Origin: Lactifluus volemus
Taxonomy: Eukaryota; Basidiomycota; Agaricomycetes; Russulales; Russulaceae
Assembly (NCBI GenBank): GCA_022376515.1
Contig: WTXI01000100.1
Coordinates: 1-64,000, forward strand
Length of the DNA: 64,000 bases
Direction: 5' to 3'
In this document: piece by piece, positions 35,891-47,313 of the stretch
How positions within the stretch are numbered: position 1 is the stretch's first letter
Layout of the letters: each line of letters starts with the position of its first letter
The notes under the pieces: generated by a model
Seen by the model: only the letters and a program-made list of their open reading frames with translations
Database searches by the model: none
What the model was told of the DNA's origin: nothing
Translations under genes and position numbers: made by a program

Positions 35891-36429
35891 GGAGGTTCGA
35901 GTTCTCGCTGGCAGTCCACAGACGATGCGGTTGGACGATTAAACAGTACACTCAATATTTTCAACCGCCCGGGAGAACCCTGTTGATATAGCTTCACTAG
36001 CATTTTAAGGTTGAGATTATATCACATCAAACTCGGTGAGATAATTATAGATCTTAGAGTTGGAGTGTTTGGGGTGAGGCGAGCAACATCATGATGGGCC
36101 TCCGGTCAGTTCGCTACTTTCTCCTGCTCTTCGACCGCTTGCTACGACCTCCACATCTCATATTTTTCATGTCTTGAAAAGGATTTTGTATTACGGAAAA
36201 ATGTCTACAGTAGTTCGCCGTGGCAATCAACCAAATATTACATGGCCAGTTGTGCCATCAGTGAACGGCTGTTTAGTCGACCTGCCACGGTGTCAGTCCA
36301 TAACGCGCAATGGCAACCTTGATCTATAATATTTTCCTGGCCTGAGGCACCAAAGTGCGGGCCACCTGCACCAAATACAAGAAGCAGCAGCCTCAGTCAG
36401 AGAGCTGCTGTGAAGAGGTGACAGTCACT
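35891..36429. other. Intergenic stretch
   Basis: Nothing recognised on either strand; short frames only. Confidence 0.5.
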
Positions 36430-36560
36430 GGGAGAGGTGTGGAATGTTTATAAAGACAGGTATTAGCAAAAAGCGAAGTGGAGAATATTGATGACCCATC
36501 AACATTAACCTAGACTCCTGACAATCAGTCCGTTTCTATGAGATGGACAGTAACAGGGTG
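36430..36560 (-). pseudogene. Terminal fragment of another F-box/LRR-like copy
   Basis: About 130 bases match the end and 3' flank of the F-box gene at 32410-32540. The minus strand encodes RQRSNHPVTVHLIETD and a stop, against RQHSNHPFIVHLTGMD in the intact gene. Nothing of the preceding exon remains next to it. Confidence 0.7.
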
Positions 36561-36939
36561 ATTGGAACGCTGGCAGCGCATGCCGACCACCAGAAGAGGA
36601 TGGTAGTGTGACATGCAGATAGGCCAAATCCACAATCTGCGAGGCAGTCGACACTCCTTGTGGCCGATATTCGGTCAGGGCCTTGGTCATAGTAAGCGGG
36701 AAGTCATTTCGGCTACGCAGTGTGCTTTTGTTTGTTGTTTTTGTTTTGCTCGACGGTAGTACTGAGTTATCAACACTCTCCCCGGTGTCAACAACTCAAG
36801 TTGTGCACGATGGCTGTGTAGTTTCGCTGACGCAGGACAACATTTGATTTAGGCAATGATCAATGTGTTTGAGACGCCCGACCATATCACGTTGTGAGTC
36901 TGCATCTCTATAAAGACGGGTAGTGAGGCGAAGAAGATA

Positions 36940-37150
36940 GGGTCACTTTGTGGGTACATCTCACCCAAGATGATGGCCACATGCCTGTCCGCGTTGCCAA
37001 AGCTGGAGACCCTCGTTATCAGTTTCGAATCACTGACCCGTCGCCCCCGACGAAGAATCCTGCCACAAACCCGGTTCGTTCTATCCGCTCTCGCTGTGTT
37101 GGATTTCAAAGGTGTGAGCGAGTACACTCCCATTGTCCCCCCTTCAAGCC
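36940..37150 (+). pseudogene. Inverted fragment of an F-box/LRR-like gene
   Basis: On the plus strand, opposite to its relatives, one frame reads GYISPKMMATCLSALPKLET then TRFVLSALAVLDFKGVSEY. This is the central LRR-like segment of the family (compare GYIPPEAMVTCASALTKLKS at 58177-59754). No F-box or C-terminus is attached. It records an inversion or rearranged insertion in this cluster. Confidence 0.72.
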
Positions 37151-39879
37151 AACAACGTTGGCATTTCTAGTTCTGGATGTTGTTCCTAATTGTACCCTTA
37201 ACCCTCTGATTATCAAATTTATCAAATCCCCGGCAACGAAGCTCACTTTGGGTCTTTGGGCTGCCCAAGACAGTCAGGATGACGGCAACCGCAATCGTAA
37301 TGAGAAAAACTCTCAATAAATTACTTTCTGCGGAGCCACGTCACGGCGCCGGTATTACACTACCTAGATCATTCCAACCTTCCTTGGACTTCGATTGGCC
37401 CCTGGTGAGTCAATCTGCACACGGACGTGACGCGAACTCTCGTACCGGTCGCGCGATCCGAACACAGTTGCGGCTGTGTGGACTTCGCTGGGTATGTCTC
37501 AAGAATGACCTCCGCTTCGGCCGAGCGGACGTCCAGCATGTCAAGAAGAATGTACGTTGTGAATATGTATCGCGTTTCTCGTAGGTATGGTGTACTTGTC
37601 ATCTGCCCCAGGTGGCTCTATGACGACGTTGAGGATTTGCGGGATGAGTGGAGCAATGGCGCGAGAAAATCATATCACCAAGCGGTGCGGATTCTTCTGT
37701 GTCTTTCTGGAAACCCCTTCAATGATCTTGCAACAGAAACTTCAGAAACCCATGGAAACTTAGGGCAACTGTCAGTAGAAAGTGACTAACCGTGTGGCTG
37801 GAAACAGTCGGAACCTGGAAACTTTTCCTTTTCTTGCTGATGTCAAATAGCACGTGACACTGCAGGAGCCAGTCGTCATCGAAGTTACGGTCCTCACTCC
37901 TCAGACTCCTCAATGAGTCCTCATCGCACCAGATACACAAATTTCAAAAAAAAAAAAAGCATTCACATGATCGCGGTAGCGTCGGCAATGTCATGAGACG
38001 CGCCCGGGGATCGCTTGCATCGGTCCGAGATACCTTCAACGGCGGGTCTTCGGAGTCCGGACCGAAGAGAAAGTCACGTGGGATCCGTCTGCGGGTGTTC
38101 TTCTCGACTCTTTCCTTGGCGACTCTTTCCCTTGGACTCAGATTTCAAGGTATGGTAGGGTGATGAATGATCCTCGGACTTCGGTTAGAAAGGTCACCGA
38201 TCTGTTTTCACGGCCGGCAGCCAGCATAGTATATGCGTTACTGGCCCGGACATGTGCCATGATCGCGGCCACGGATAAAACCGTCGATCTGTGCTCTACA
38301 ACTAGGTTCCTACTTTTTGTTCCGTAGCCGTCTTTGTTGCTCTTGTTGCAAGTGGGCCTTTCCCTCGAACTGCGTTTTGATGAATGGGCAGGTGACATAG
38401 GCCCTTTTTTTTTTCGTAATGCGTTCCCGAACCCGACAGATATACATGCGTCATCGGGCGCCTATACAGTATAACTAGTATGATCATATGGCTTCCCGAT
38501 GCAACCACCTGGAACTCGGTAGACCCTGTCGCGTAGAGGATATATTGATCCTCTGGAGTGGTGTGGAGGGACAGCTTCAGCAGTCGATGCGATACAGTTT
38601 CAAAATGCTGAGACCCAGACTGCACAAATCGAGTGCATCGAGTGGCTTATTCGGCTACGCTTTGGATTGAGGTACGATATTATATTTATTTCTTCTACGG
38701 TTCCATATGTCAGATTGAAATTTCATGAAAATGAATGGACCTGCAGGTCCAGCACAGTGTCATGTCAAAGTTCCATGGTTGAACTATGTTCATCCATGTG
38801 ACTACAATCCATTCAGACCTGGCATACTCCAAATTATTATCGGAAGCGTCCAACCATTCCTTAATGACCAAGGGAGGCGGGTACGGCCCCAAATCCGCGT
38901 GACGATGTCGACCTCTGTATCTCGTTATAAATCATATATTATGGATCATCACGCCACCCACTCACTGGCACAGAAGACGATGAGCCCTTCAAGTTGTTTT
39001 CTTCGCACTGGCAGGTTCCGAGTCCTTCCTGTCCCATTCATTTCGGAGATGAGCTCGATCAATTTCCTTCGGTTCCGAATGAATTGAAAAAACGGCTGCT
39101 TGTGAGACTTCTACGTCGACACGTACTGTACTACATAACGTAGACAGGACATCTCATGCACGTAAAAGGACAAGTCAAGGCCATATTTAGGTAGAAAATA
39201 CATACCTTTGGCGACGGCATCATACCCGAGGCGAAAATTCAATCGTCCTTGTGGATCCTGTCAATACCAGCCAAAGCTTGAAAGTTAGTTTCTCGATCAC
39301 CTAGTCATAAGATCTTAACTCACGATTGACAAACGAACGAATGACACCGTTTACTATGCCAACTGTGAGTCACGGTCCAGCTGTCAATTGTGCCTCACTG
39401 CACTTCACCGATCAGCAGCTAGAGTCCGATGAGCGCCCACTTTCCAAGCCTTGGGATGTCATTTTACCACCTGTGATTCACTTTAAAAAGTCATTCTTAC
39501 TACATGCAAAGTAATTCATTTTACTTGCTGTATCTACAATCGCGTTGGACTTGCATATAGTACTAACATGTTATTGATTCAGCTGTAAAATCTGCCAACC
39601 ACAGATATCAAAATTTGCTTGCATTTATTGAGTGACAGTTCTCGGGATTCACTTACCGAGAAATAGGGTGTTTGGCGACTCCCAAGGGAGATGGGCGCCA
39701 CCACTGTGCACATAACGGATGCGATGGTCGCTAGCTCAGCACGACACGATAGGGTCGAGCACTCCAGGCTCCCCAAGAAGACTCTGAGCTCGGGCGGGAG
39801 GTCGCAGGGGTCATTGTCTAGCTGCAGGGGCGTCGGTCAGTGACCATTGCCTTGCCTGTTGTTCGGTTCGTCCCTAACG
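37151..39879. other. Gene-poor stretch
   Basis: No confident gene. The longest frames (plus 37427-37789 and 38725-39087, minus 38302-38625, each 100-120 codons) show no recognisable domain. TACTGTAC occurs near 39122. An A12 run is at about 37949 and a T9 run near 38405. Confidence 0.5.
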
Positions 39880-40095
39880 TTGATTGGGTTTGTCCCAATC
39901 GGCGCCCGTAAAGTTTCGGTCCACTTTCTTCCTTGTTCAGAATAGGAACAAACTTGGACCGGTTCGCTGGTGGTTTGGGTCCCTTGAAGCCGGTACCTGC
40001 CCCTTCGGCAAGACGGGTCGACGTGGCTACATGTGCCTAATACTCCTGCCCTTGATACCCACGTTTTTTCGTGAAGGACTACAAAGCGAACAAAA
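39880..40095 (+). pseudogene. 3' fragment of a CBM19-like secreted protein gene
   Basis: This segment aligns with 24235-24430, covering the last intron and last exon of the CBM19-like gene. It encodes AGTCPFGKT, then a one-base insertion shifts the frame so the VATCAC ending is lost. The upstream cysteine-rich exons are absent. It is a decayed partial copy. Confidence 0.72.
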
Positions 40096-41957
40096 CGAAA
40101 ACAAAGTAAGAAAAATCACAAGCCCATCAATCTCAAGGGAGTGGAATCATACCTTTTCTTAGTCGGTCTTTGTTGTGGCCTTGACAGAGGGGCTACAGTA
40201 ATGAGCATCATGATCGCGAGCTACTGTAGCTTTCGCACAAGATCACGATTGCGTAGTCAATATACCCAAAGAAGGACCTAGATACCGGAATTAGGCCCGA
40301 ACGTTATACGAATGGCTTGCACCCCCCCTCAAGCCCCATACTGAGAAGAAGCCCAGGGCACTTGTGCGGTGTTTGGATGAGGAGCCACCTACCATACACA
40401 ACATTGGTAGAGGCGAGCGGTCACCTGCCAGTACTCAGGTCCACCAATACTGAAAGTTAAGTTACTTCGGATGGATCCTCATAACTCCAGCAGATAACTA
40501 CTGGTAACTAACTAGAGTACTAACCACAGAGAGCATGGCTACGTCATGAGGGAGGAACGAAAGAGAGTTCAACGAACGAACCATTTTTGGTCCCGACGCA
40601 CATGGGTAAGAAGCTAGACGGATCAAATTGGCACGTGGGTAAGAGGGCCCACCTGACCATCACATGTGCAATGATCAGGTGCAACCGCGACCTGAGTGGT
40701 TGGAAATGAACTGATGAGGGATCGAATGCTAGACCAAATTACCTACCTCCGCAGTCATACGCCAAAAAGCAGAGACATGGCGTGTGGGTTCACCACCAGA
40801 TTGGGTCCGGAGTGCTCTAAAAATGATGAGCCGCCGATTCATCTGGAGGGAAGGGAATATACGAGGTCCGATATAGTGTGTATTCCTATGATGGCATGCA
40901 CAAGTCATAAAACCAGCAAAGGCGAGCCATGATTTCGTGTCTCACACTTTCCACGCCAATCAGACAGCACCAAGTCCGACTGAGTTGCTTGCTTTGCCAA
41001 AAGCTATTGTGCTTAAACGGCTTTGGGACAGAATCAGTCCTCATTTCACGATCCGATCTCCGGTTAAACTGAATCTCATTACCGTTGGCCATCAGGCCCA
41101 GGTGAATGGAGCACTGTTAGCGCCGAGTGAAGCTACAAGCTACAAACTCAGCGGACTCATCGTATCTCGTGATCAGCTCACGGGTGACAGATGATCAGCG
41201 AATGCAAAAAAATGGTATTGTCAACGAGTTTAGGAGCTGAGCTGCGGTCTACGTATTCGTTGCAAACCATCGTTCCCTTACTTGGCCCGAGGGATAGGTA
41301 GCGATATTACCGGTAACGAGATGTGCGAGATTGTGGTGCATGGGCAGCCGGTAACTGCCGGTCGAGGCTAAACCTCAGCTGATTAAGGGCAGATCGGCAG
41401 TGGATAAGTCGACTTGAAGGGATCTAGTGGTGCAGTTGACACAGCAAATTGCGTGAGGCGGAGTGAACGGTCTAAGCAGATGACATATGCAAGTGGCTAC
41501 GGGAGGAGGAAATGAAGACGAAAGTAGCAGAAGTGGGGTCATGATTGCGTAGAAATTTGGCGAAGTAATCGAACGGTAGACGAGGGCCGAAAGGAAGTGA
41601 TGGTGACGGACCGGGGAATGGAGGGAGGGGGCTGTGAAAGTGAAAGGGGGGTTTACAAAGTAGAAGAAAAAAAAAAAAAGATTGACGGAAGCGGTGTGGA
41701 CCAACATGCAGTTTGGGCGTTGCGCCAAGTTGGAGGGAAAAAAGGGTGAATACAAAGAAACGTGTTGTCGGGACGAACGTGAGTGAGTGAGGGGGGGAGT
41801 TGTCACAGTAGTGTAGTGAAGGATGACGCTCAGGCAAACCCGGCACGAGTCATTATTATTAACCTCGTTGTCATGCGCACATTTAAAATCTTGGGGTCAT
41901 CCTCTTACCTCTACTTGTCTCCCGCCAACTTTCTTTCCCATTCCCTCCTGTCTCACA
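40096..41957. other. Gene-poor stretch and Ecl1 upstream region
   Basis: No confident gene. The minus-strand frames at 41375-41846 are low in complexity (poly-A/T and purine tracts) and lack a recognisable domain. The last part, with a pyrimidine-rich leader near 41900-41955, is the likely promoter and 5' UTR of the next gene. Confidence 0.5.
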
Positions 41958-43080
41958 ATGTTTGACGAGGACTGCTGTCTTCAATGTGGCAAACCCATGC
42001 GTGATGACAAGTAATTATCAGTCCCTGAACCATCTATCCTCACATGATCCCTCTCTAACAATCATTACGTCCTCACCCAGCCGTATATACTGCTCCGACG
42101 CATGTCAGGCCCTCGACGACTCCTCTCCCTCCCTCTCCACCGCTTCTTCTGCCTGGCCTTCTCCGAGTATCCCTCCCCTTGCAGTAGGTCCCTCACAGGA
42201 CCCTCCCTCCCTCGCTCTCGGCATGTCTATATCATCTTCCAAGCCTACTTACTCACCGGCCTATCCAATCTGGTATGACGACGAGGACGTTGCCGACGTC
42301 CTTTCTGTCCACCCCCCAGAGGATGCTTTTCTACGCCCTTATGACGCATTGTCCTATGCCCGCCGCCCCAGCAGCACCAATACCCATTCGACCATTCCTC
42401 TCCTTCATCGCCACTCATCTTCTAGCACAACGAACAGCAGTGCGGGACACAGTGCGATCTCGACAGAAGAGGATTCTGATATATCGGGACCCACTTCCTC
42501 TTCGCGCCATCACCGCCGACGTTCATATGGAACTCCATTACGCCCTTCCGCACCGTTGCCCACTCCCGATGCTCCGGACTCTACCATCACTTCTAGAAAA
42601 CGCAACCGTGCTTCTCTCCCTGCATACTTTTCACTTCTCACTCTTGGTGCGCCACATGCAAAGTCGTCCTTGACAATGTCACCTCCGCGGTCTTCGGCGG
42701 ACACGGCCCGTGCGCGGCCCTCTCCGACTGACCCCCGTCTTTCTCGCCCGACCGTCGACAGTACGCATGCTGTTGCTGGTCACTCCCCCAACAACGCACC
42801 TTTTCTTGCTATGGACCCCGAGGAGTACCGTGGTCGTCGTCGTGAACCAGTCTCTACTTCGCGCCCACGCCTACGCTCACCCTCGCGCTCCCGTTCCCGT
42901 TCCCGCTCTCGCTCTTACTCGCGTGAATGGGTGTCCGGTCAAGAGGAAATACGCGGGCGTCGCCGCGTGGACGAGCTCGATGGTTGGGCAACAGATCGTC
43001 AATATGGATACGGCCGAGGACGTAGCGGATTACGCGACCGAGCTGAACGGGTGCTTGCGCTCAACGGCCCCCGGAGATGA
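41958..43080 (+). CDS. Ecl1-type zinc-binding protein (life-span regulatory factor family) with RS-rich tail
   Basis: Two exons, 41958-42010 and 42081-43080, give 350 aa. The N-terminus, joined across the 70-nt intron, carries C7-x2-C10 and C22-x3-C26 (CCLQCGKPM...RIYCSDACQ), the compact zinc site of the Ecl1 family. In fission yeast this family extends chronological life span and responds to zinc or sulfur starvation. The rest is serine- and proline-rich and probably disordered. It ends in a run of SR dipeptides near 300-315 and basic segments. Reading straight through the intron is also open from 41962, but that loses the first cysteine pair, so the spliced ATG at 41958 is preferred. The specific role here is unknown. 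Confidence 0.8.
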
Positions 43081-44795
43081 TGTCGATGTCTGGTCCGGCT
43101 TCGACACGTCTTCCCCGCCGTTTCTGCATGCATTTCTTGTTTGGTTCTTGTTCATCCCTTCATGCCAACGTCAACGCCCTTCTCGTTCGAACGTCACACA
43201 ATTGTTGCACGTCACATTGCCGCATTACATCCTCGTCTTCCATTCACTGTAGCATGTTTTGTCCCCCACGTCTCCCTCAAGCCTAGACCAAGCCCCGTCC
43301 CTCCTGCCACCTCTCTGAATCACCTCTCAGCTACTGTCTTTCATTTTTTTTTACCTCAGCCAACAGCAACCAAAAAGCCTGCATCCAAAACACGTTCTCA
43401 TTCATCCCAGTTACGCACGCACGCATCCCTGCGTTGATTATCTATGTATCTATTCCCCTGGCGGTATTTATCTCGCACAAAAAAAATGGATTTTCAAGGG
43501 GAGAGCAGGCATTTGCGAATATCGTCGGAGCCAAGAAAAAAGACCGAGCTCGTAGTGAACAATACTTTACCGTACCCGTACAAGTACAAGTACAATCAAA
43601 TTTTATCAAAAATCGCAACTGTTTCTTTGCAAACGTACCCTAAAATCGCAGTTAGAGTTGTAGAGTCGTCCCAGTCCCCCTTTTATTATTGTAATTAATA
43701 TGATATTAGCGCGACTTTCCGGGACCACCACATAGAGCATCATGGTGACAGCACAAATGTAATCATGCAGCCACTCGCACAATGATCGGAAAGGACCTTT
43801 CCGATGGCGACCGCCGTGGTCTAATTTGCTGGGAAAGCAACTTGAAAGGCATTATGGCGGCCGACGGTGAGTTGGGGGCTACGAGAAGCTGTACGGGCTC
43901 CCGGGGATTATGCAAAGACCGACCATTAGGGGGGATTCAACGGCTTGAGAATGCAAACCATTTGAGCTTCCCGCCCCCCCACAGCCACAGGTGATCCATG
44001 AGGAAGAGGTCATGAATTTGCCGCCGAGGGGACGAAAACTGCGGAAAAAGGAGGAAGGGGGGTTCCCTCTCCTGACTAGGCCTCCACCCCACAATTTCTT
44101 AGTTCATCTTCTAGTTTGTATGTAATGGTGGCTTGGGGTGCTAAACTAAAAAGAATACGGTAACTTTATCTGGTTCAAAAAATATATATATTATTTTTAA
44201 TATATAAGTTACGCTTCGAGAATCGAGAGAAAACATGAATTACAGGTAGGCGAGGAGAGGGGGGGAAAAAAGGCGCCCACTTGCTGCTATTCGGATCGAT
44301 CCGGTGTTCGAGCGCCCGTTCGAACTTCGAACTATAACTTAACTTAGACCGCCCATTTCCTAGGCCCAGAGACCATCGATGAGGGGAGGGGAGGGGGAGG
44401 TTAGCAAAGGGGGGATCATCACCTTCACACCAATTTCCACGTTTTTTCTTTTTTTTTCTTTTTTCGCGTTTCACATCCAAGTCGATCGGTTTTTTTTTTT
44501 TTTCTATCGGAACTTGAGCTCAAGTCTGTTGTCGCTCAGCGCCCCCGGTTTGTTTTTGTCAGCGACTGGTTTGAAGTTTAGCTCGATGTTTCATCGCGGG
44601 CGGGGGGACGAAGCGGTTTCTTCGCAGGGGGCAGGGGCAGCAAAAACCAAGCTTCAGTGGATCCACCACAATTTCATTAACGGAACGGAGAGAACAATAA
44701 TGGCCCTGATGCCCGAGTATAACCTCACCATGCAGGGAAGGTTCTGTGCGTTCGCCACAATACGTAGTTTGCCCAAGGTTTTGTTTTGCATAAGT

Positions 44796-44867
44796 ACAGT
44801 ACAGTACAGTACAGTACAGTACAGTACAGTACAGTACAGTACAGTACAGTACAGTACAGTACAGTAC
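44796..44867 (+). repeat. Pentanucleotide microsatellite (ACAGT)14
   Basis: Fourteen perfect ACAGT units plus two bases, uninterrupted. The overlapping unit TACAGTAC resembles the TACTGTAC motif scattered over the window. Confidence 0.97.
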
Positions 44868-44888
44868 GAGTGATCATGTGAGGCGGAG

Positions 44889-44910
44889 CAACAACAACAA
44901 CAACAACAAC
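44889..44910 (+). repeat. Trinucleotide microsatellite (CAA)7
   Basis: Seven perfect CAA units about 20 bases after the ACAGT array. Confidence 0.95.
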
Positions 44911-45026
44911 GGCGCAGCTAAAATGAAAGGCAAATTGAAAAAATCTTGCCCTCAGTCTAAACCTATCTGCGCTTTGCGCACACACATAACACCACCTTTG
45001 CGCCAAGCAAGCACGCCATCAAGCAC

Positions 45027-45045
45027 GACTGACTGACTGACTGAC
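45027..45045 (+). repeat. Tetranucleotide microsatellite (GACT)4
   Basis: Four perfect GACT units plus GAC, directly followed by a GTACTGTAC palindrome. Confidence 0.95.
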
Positions 45046-47313
45046 GTACTGTACTTACCTATCCAACACCCCAAATCACATCCCCAACGTGGCTCTCTTC
45101 CCACGGCATTGTTTCGTTATTTTTTTCTTTTGTGCTTTGACGGCGTTTTTGGGGTTATTCACCAAAATGTCACAAGTTTCGGAAAACTCGAGCGGGTTAC
45201 TGTACAGTACTGTACGGGTTTTCAGGTGCCCTTAGGAACCGTCTTCTTGGGCCATGTGCGCCTACCGGGATGAGATTGAGCTTGAACCCCAAACACAGTG
45301 CCGAAGTCGCGCGCTCTCTCGCGCAACAATCGTGGAATGCCGGCCGTAAGCGGCAAAATTCGGACAACCATCGAGAAACCAGGTAAGTTTAAACTGTAGC
45401 ACCGTGGGTTTTCCTCAAGTGACTACCGTGACTGATACTACTAGTAGTAGCACGGCCGGCGCCTCAACAGAGACAGATTTGGTTCCCTTTAGTCTTGGCA
45501 TTTGCGCCTTTTCTTTGTTTCACATCTGCTTCGGAATCTAATCGTTCGTCGGCTCCCTGTGTCACCCTCTTTTCAAAAATAGCTCACAGACTGGGGATCG
45601 TTCAGAAAACCTCTCTCTCTCCGAGTGTATCCTAGTCCCCAACATCGAACCCCCTTGGCGTGGCGCGCCAAGAAAGATGCCCTTCAGATTGCCTTGTAAG
45701 GGGCCACGACACCATGAATGGAGTTCCAACATTCATGGAATTTGGGTACTAGCCCGATTTTGACTGATTCCGGAGGGAGCTGTCGTTACGAGAACTCGTA
45801 GCGTCATTGGCTGGTACCCGTAAGTCAACACGACAAATTGGGGATACTGCTGGTCACGAGAGTCAAAAATTCTCGACGATTTCCGCGCTACCACGGTGAT
45901 CTAGGTGCATCTGCATCTGCCGTTCCATACTGTAATGGCTCGGCGCCAGCTACAAACTATCTATACCCATTTTCATATCTTTTCTTTGATGCGGTCCATT
46001 GTTCGCTAACTTTGCACTTAGCCCCGGTCATGAACCCCCAACCCCCCTTTTCCCTCCAAAACCACTAGGATAGACTTTAAATTGGACTGGCGGTGACCGC
46101 CTAACAGTGATGGCTAGCAACTGCGGGCGGCCTTTTAATGCTCGGAAAGTGACGCAGATCGCATATCTCCGAAGAGCCCATCAACCCCGTAGTGGCTTGG
46201 GTTGCCGCGATGGGTTTGCACCGTGACTATAGCCCGGTTCCCATTCGACGTATCATAAACGTCTGATCCACGAGGCATCTTCTGGCAGTCTGCACCGGCG
46301 CTCGGATATACGCGATGCATGAGCAACCCCCAAAATCCCTTCATTTGCGATTATGGAAGCATTTTTACCAGCTTGCACAGTTGGGCCGATTCGCGCACGA
46401 GTCATTGTGTGTGCGTGTGTGCGTTGCATAGTTAAGGTTCGTAACCACGAAACGCGCTTCCATCCTGTTTGGTCTAGACAAAGATCCCCGTCTTGAGGAA
46501 TGGCGATTTACGATCCTATCTCGTAATCTAGCATGGTCGTCGAAAAGAAGGTATCGGGATTTAGCGGCGCTATTCTGCGTTCGGGTGGCAGGCAAACAAA
46601 AGACGGCTGATGACAGTTCCGGTCGGAAAGGGCTTCGGAACGTTCTTCAGTATTCCGTTGGCTCGCATGTGATCTCTCTGTGGGTTACAGTATTTCAACA
46701 AAGTTGATACGCCGTTCCTGGAGAAAGAGAGGTTGACAGCAGTGGTCGTCGAAACTCCGACATCTAGCCTGGTACGTACCCTGACTGCAGCCGAGGTGAT
46801 CCTGGTCGGCGGACGCCGGACTTATGGCGCGAGGGAGAGAGGGTAAGTTATGTAGAAGCAGTCAAGGGTAGGACACTGAGGGCCAATCATTCTACGAATG
46901 ACGTGGCCTCAATCAATTGTTGACCTGTAGTATACGTAGAACCATTCGAAAGCTTGATGGCAGTGGTTGAAGTAAGAATAGATAGGCGTTCCGTCGAGGT
47001 CACATCCCCTCGGACAAAGGTCTCACCGGGGCTCATCAACGTGTAACGCCGTGAAGCCGAAGATCCATCATATAAGTGGTAGTCCAAAAACGATACTGAC
47101 TCTTCTTTGTCGGACTGAGATAAAGGTGGTCAAGTGGAACGCATCGGTCGTGAGCGCGTGGGCGCCTGAAGCGGGCCGGTACTTGGCTGATCCGCGGGCC
47201 ACGGTTGTCCATCGCTTTGCGTTGGCAGCGAGCACGAGCTCATCGTTCATCCCCCGCAAACCCACACACACACAATTTTGACGACGTCTACACTTATCGG
47301 CCGTCGACCAATA

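Larger units (their letters stand above)
43081..47313. other. Long gene-poor stretch rich in simple repeats
   Basis: No convincing protein-coding gene over about 4.2 kb. The left end is the 3' UTR of the Ecl1-type gene. The middle (44170-44520) has AT runs, T tracts and G/A-rich tracts. Simple repeats at 44796-45045 are listed separately. A TACTGTACAGTACTGTAC palindrome is at about 45200-45217. 45838-47090 has only short unrecognised frames. The right end should hold the TLC gene promoter. Confidence 0.5.

Noticed and set aside
36948..37319. A 123-codon plus-strand frame as a separate gene
   Set aside because: The neighbouring frame in the same DNA clearly carries an F-box/LRR-like fragment, so this frame is a shadow.
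41375..41846. Minus-strand open frames of 124 and 143 codons upstream of the Ecl1-type gene
   Set aside because: Low-complexity composition with poly-T and Pro/Ser/Phe-rich translation; likely noncoding upstream DNA.
44379..44873. A 164-codon plus-strand open frame ending in repeated STVQY
   Set aside because: It is built from T-rich and microsatellite DNA; the STVQY repeat is just the ACAGT array read in frame. No domain, and the opposite strand is open for the same reason.
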